64,000 nucleotides of DNA from contig CM051456.1 in the NCBI GenBank assembly GCA_028274465.1, forward strand, positions 101,717,348 to 101,781,347, written 5' to 3'. A program made the translations under genes and the position numbers. Source of the DNA: Plantago ovata (Eukaryota; Streptophyta; Magnoliopsida; Lamiales; Plantaginaceae). Below, in pieces: positions 60,645-64,000 of the stretch. Each line of letters opens with the position of its first letter. Within the stretch, counting starts at the first letter, position 1. Below the pieces are notes generated by a model, which was given only the letters and a program-made list of their open reading frames with translations, did not search any database and was not told where the DNA came from.

Positions 60645-61877
60645 TGATGAACGTGTATTTTACACCTTCATTCGAGTCTTTTTTCACCTATTTAGCTATC
60701 TTCTATGTTAATTTAGCTATATTTTAGTGCATTTTATTAGAATAGTGTCACGTTTCCCTTTTCTTTGCATTTTTCAGGTTTTAGGTAAAAAAAGTGATTT
60801 TCCGGGCAATTATGTTGAAGAGAACGAAGATTCGTGTTTCGTGGTCATCCGTGGTGTATCTAGAAGGTTCCGGACGAGTTTTGAGGTCTAGAGATCGAGT
60901 TTCAAGGCTTAAAGGTCACTAGAAGGCAAAATTCGAGTCCTAAAAGGAAATCAAGTCAAGAAAACGCGTCCACCGCCACTGGAGCTCCCGGGCGGTTCGC
61001 CCGGGATGTGGGGCGGTTCTCCCCACGCCTGGCGGTTCGCCCGGCGTCTGGGGCGGTTCGCCCGGCGTCTGGGGCGGTTCGCCCCACGTCTTCCGCACTC
61101 CTATATATAGTTTGCCCATTCTCTACGTTTTTCATACCTTTTCACATTATTTTGAGAGACAAATTCTCCAGAGCCTGTTCTGGGAATTCTTAGCATAGGA
61201 GACTATTTTTCTTATCAATTTGGAGGATTAAGCATAGCAATTGGACCTCGCTGTTTATCAATTCTTGCTTGTGAGTTAGCAATTCTTCGGAGATTGACAA
61301 CCTTCGTCGGTAACATTGTATCTCACGGTTTTTCTACTTTTATTTATTTCTTTCAACATGTTTTCATTCAATCTTGCTTTGATTCTTGTTGATTGTAGTT
61401 TATCTATGAGTAGCTAAATCTATCGTTGGTGATAGTATGTGATTTCTTAGCTAGGGTTCTTAATTATGCATGATTACTGTAACACGATTCAGACTTGACT
61501 TATTGCTTTATTTCTTTGATCTATCTAAGCCGTCTATCTTCGTAGTGTTGAATTGAACGGAACACATTGGACAATTCATGATCTTAGATTTCTATGCAAA
61601 CGTTCAAGTACTTCATGCATGATTATTAACCTGATGCTTTGAACGATCGTACTATCGCTAACTTCCATTATTATTGATAAGAAAATCTGTGCTAAGTCGA
61701 TTGTTGAGTTTATAGTTTAAGTTAAATTAGATAAAGCTAGTTATAGTCCTTAGAGATCGACACTCGAGGTTATTTTACTTCTACACTACGTGCCTTGGTT
61801 TTCGTTGTAGTTGTGAATTGCCTTTGGCTAAAAACAAATTTATTTGATTAATTGAGTCTGACAATCTCGGTTCATCA
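60645..61877 (+). repeat. 5' LTR of the second element (1233 bp)
   Basis: Begins TGATGAACGTGTATTTTACA and ends GGTTCATCA. It carries an expanded GC-rich palindromic module (60985-61090), then a TATATATAG box at about 61102. Confidence 0.93.
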
Positions 61878-61880
61878 AAT

Positions 61881-61898
61881 TGGCGCCGTTGCCGGGGA
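61881..61898 (+). other. Primer binding site, tRNA-Asp
   Basis: TGGCGCCGTTGCCGGGGA, a perfect complement of the plant tRNA-Asp 3' end, three bases after the LTR. Confidence 0.92.
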
Positions 61899-62204
61899 CT
61901 ATACTCCTTTTTTCTCTTTAGCTTATTTATAATTTCAGCATTCAATTCCCTAAAGAAGAACAGGCTCTGGGGGTTTGCTCTCAGAAAATTTCACTTTCTT
62001 ACCCTATTTTTCCCCCTATCTTTTTCAGTAAATTCACCTAATCTGATCTTGGTTACCTTGCGTGCTTGTACTCTCGAAGTTCTTGATTACATTGTGTTTG
62101 TTTGCACTCTTTGTGCTTTTCTTTGCAAGTTTTTGTTTTTCTTTTGTGGATTCTGCTCCTTGGTTTCTTGTTTCCTCATGTGCAGAAACTAGTCATATGA
62201 AAGG

Positions 62205-62990
62205 ATGAGTCAACCTCCGTTGCCCCGGTATGTGATGCCTCGAGGGCCTTGCATAACATTGGATGATGATTGCAGGGATTATGACTTCGATCCTTCGTAC
62301 TACTCCATTCTCTCCACGTTTTCGATGGGTGATGATCCAAGAGGGTTCTTAGACACGTACGAGGAAGGTGTGTTGAGGATACCTCGTGAGAATGAGGAGG
62401 GGGTTATTTTATTACATGAGCAACTTTGTATGAGAGGATTTATGGGAGCCTTGAAAGGGTACGCTCGAGGATGGCTCAGAATCCCGCCGGAAAAATCGTT
62501 GCGCACTTGGGGTGAAGTAACCAGCAAGTTTCTGGAACATTGGGATAGGGACTCACCTCCCGGGTCAAGGGCATGGACGTCTCGCTTCAGTAGTCAGCCA
62601 CCAGAAATCGACATTGCCGATGAAGAGGAATGTGGAGAAGAATCCATTGATGAAGTCTTCTCAATGCTTAGCTTGGATTCCACATCCTTACTTGCGGATG
62701 TCGAGGTTGTTGGTCAAGAGGGAGTCGTGGAGGAGGTGATAACTGAATCCATTGTTTCACTTGAGTCAGAAGGTGATGGCGTGAGTTGTGTTGAGGTCGA
62801 GGAGTCAATCTCTAAAGATTTTGGTGTCTCTGAATCAATTGCGGCAGATACTCTTGATCTTGACTCCTACGTTCTGGTCCATGCACCCACCTATGAGTTC
62901 CAAAGAAGTTTCAATCCTCTTTTCTCTTTTTATTTTCCATCTGATTCCCTTGGTTATTTTTTAGATTTAGATTTTTTTTGGTTTTGTTAA
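62205..62990 (+). CDS. Gag-like protein (261 aa), intact, only ORF of the second element
   Basis: Starts MSQPPLPRYVMPRGP, with 328 bp between LTR end and start codon. Residues about 38-120 resemble the retrotransposon gag core: FSMGDDPRGFLDTYEEGV, then FMGALKGYARGWLRIPPEKS and RTWGEVTSKFLEHW. This is the usual DP...FL / ALKG-A-WL / W-E-F pattern. The second half is acidic (EEECGEESIDEVFSML, VVEEVITESIVSLESEGDG) and ends in an aromatic, hydrophobic tail. No zinc knuckle, protease or polymerase follows. Gag-only elements (TR-GAG type) depend on an autonomous partner for reverse transcription. The open frame contrasts with the broken gag of the neighbour, which suggests a younger or selected copy. 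Confidence 0.62.
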   Translation: MSQPPLPRYVMPRGPCITLDDDCRDYDFDPSYYSILSTFSMGDDPRGFLDTYEEGVLRIPRENEEGVILLHEQLCMRGFMGALKGYARGWLRIPPEKSLRTWGEVTSKFLEHWDRDSPPGSRAWTSRFSSQPPEIDIADEEECGEESIDEVFSMLSLDSTSLLADVEVVGQEGVVEEVITESIVSLESEGDGVSCVEVEESISKDFGVSESIAADTLDLDSYVLVHAPTYEFQRSFNPLFSFYFPSDSLGYFLDLDFFWFC

Positions 62991-63264
62991 TTTTAGTTTT
63001 CAGGGCATCATGGACTTGCTTGAGCAGATACGGAGAGGAGCCAAGGATGGTTCCCAAGATGCGAGGAGTAATGGAACGGATGCACAAGATTCGTTTCCAT
63101 TTGATAATGGATAACATTAGTGGTAATGGTTGCATGTAGTTTAGTTTTATCGCTTTCTTGCATTGCATGCATATTTATTTTTCGTGTGTTTTTTGTGATA
63201 AAATAGGTTTTAAGATAATAATTTTGCGTTTTGGGAGGAAAAAGGCGTCTCCAAGAGTCTGGAG

Positions 63265-63370
63265 ATGCCAGGCGAACCGCCCCCCATGTGGGGCGATTCG
63301 CCTGGCAAGACCAGGCCGCCTGGGACGTTCTGGACGCCCCAGGCGAATCGTCACCCACCTGGGGTGTCCA
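63265..63370 (+). repeat. GC-rich palindromic module inside the second element
   Basis: CCAGGCGAACCGCCCCCCAT, then GTGGGGCGATTCGCCTGG, and a second CCAGGCGAATCG...CACCTGGGG: the same type of unit as in the LTRs, here in the internal region and able to form hairpins. Confidence 0.85.
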
Positions 63371-64000
63371 GAAACCCGGAGGTCTGGATTTTCGTTCGGA
63401 ATCCCATTTTTTTCCTATTATGCTAAATTATTGATCTTTTTACTTGTTTTATCGCCCATTTCGATTTCTCACGAGTTTCCTTGAGTCATATAGGTAACAG
63501 GTACAAGTTAGCTCTCACCTTAAATCCACTTTTGATGTTCGGGACGAGCGACGACGTTCAGGTTTGGGGGGGGGGGGGGGTTATCGCTGGCTATCTCTAT
63601 ACTTGTTTTGCTTATGATAAACTCGTGAAACCCTTTGTTTGCATTTACACGTTTACCGCTTTCTTAGTATTTAATTGCATACACTACATTCATCCTAGTA
63701 TAGTTTTGCATGTTTTTGTGTGGAGTTTATTGCCAAATTTTTTGAACTTTTTTATTGGGTAGATTAACTAGTTATGACCTTTAACCATATGTTTCATCTC
63801 TATGAATTTGATTGAGATTTTTCTCGCTTGGCTTGTCACATTTATGTTTGCACTTAATTAAGCTTGGTAGTCTCGACATCACTTAGTGGTGTTTTCTCTA
63901 TTGCGATTCACGAAAGCCTTTATAATAGGATGATGCATGTTAGGATCTTATGGTTGTTTTCCCAAGTAATTATGTACCTAAGAGGCAACAAGTCTTCACC
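63371..64000. other. 3' non-coding part of the second element
   Basis: A run of 16-17 G lies at about 63565-63581. 63636-64000 matches 28784-29150 of the first element (ATACACTACATTCATCCTAG and following). No gene. Confidence 0.75.

Larger units (their letters stand above)
60645..64000 (+). mobile_element. Second Athila-like LTR element with different internal region, truncated by window edge
   Basis: The LTR, primer site and 3' non-coding part belong to the same family as 23132-31335. The internal region differs from about 61945 to 63635. The 3' LTR would lie beyond the window. The left flank is AGTCC (60640-60644); its partner is out of view. Confidence 0.88.

Overview
The window is nuclear DNA of a flowering plant, probably a eudicot. 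The evidence is spliced genes with GT-AG introns, three genes of plant families (a cytosolic DPH6-type diphthamide synthetase, an NPF nitrate/peptide-family transporter and a plasma-membrane H+-ATPase), and plant transposable elements of almost every major class. I cannot name the species. One 100-base run of N (26452-26551) marks an assembly gap.

Layout. 1-3869: the 5' two thirds of a DPH6-like gene on the minus strand, running off the left edge. 4513-5817: a small three-exon plus-strand gene, probably sharing a bidirectional promoter with DPH6. 6675-7919: a solo LTR. 9836-11871: a rearranged block in which a copy of the DPH6 promoter plus exons 1-2 sits between two 0.7-kb direct repeats derived from an LTR retroelement. 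12400-15275: a CACTA (En/Spm) segment with a transposase-type gene and one clear terminal end. 16298-16845: a short element with a 12-bp target duplication. 17430-31964: a PIF/Harbinger transposon of about 5.4 kb, swollen to 14.5 kb by an 873-bp TIR element (21029-21901) and an 8.2-kb Athila-type LTR retrotransposon (23132-31335). About 32190-38922: a decayed L1-type LINE carrying a Mutator-type MITE in its 3' UTR, followed by a (TA)65 microsatellite. 39092-46900: gene-free, with a Copia-type solo LTR and two MITEs.

46928-58129 is the main genic island: a complete five-exon NPF2-type proton-coupled transporter (plus strand) and a complete 21-exon AHA4/AHA11-like proton pump (minus strand), arranged tail to tail. 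The pump creates the proton gradient that NPF carriers use, so the two products are functionally compatible. The adjacency itself may be chance. 58600-60644 holds decayed LTR-like sequence. 60645 to the right edge is a second member of the same Athila-like LTR family, with a different, intact, gag-like reading frame instead of gag-pol.

The strongest discoveries are structural: three levels of transposon nesting with recognisable target duplications, two LTR elements that share LTRs but not internal genes, a variable palindromic GC-rich module upstream of the LTR TATA box, and the captured DPH6 5' fragment. I saw no sign of a CRISPR, phage or operon-like system.
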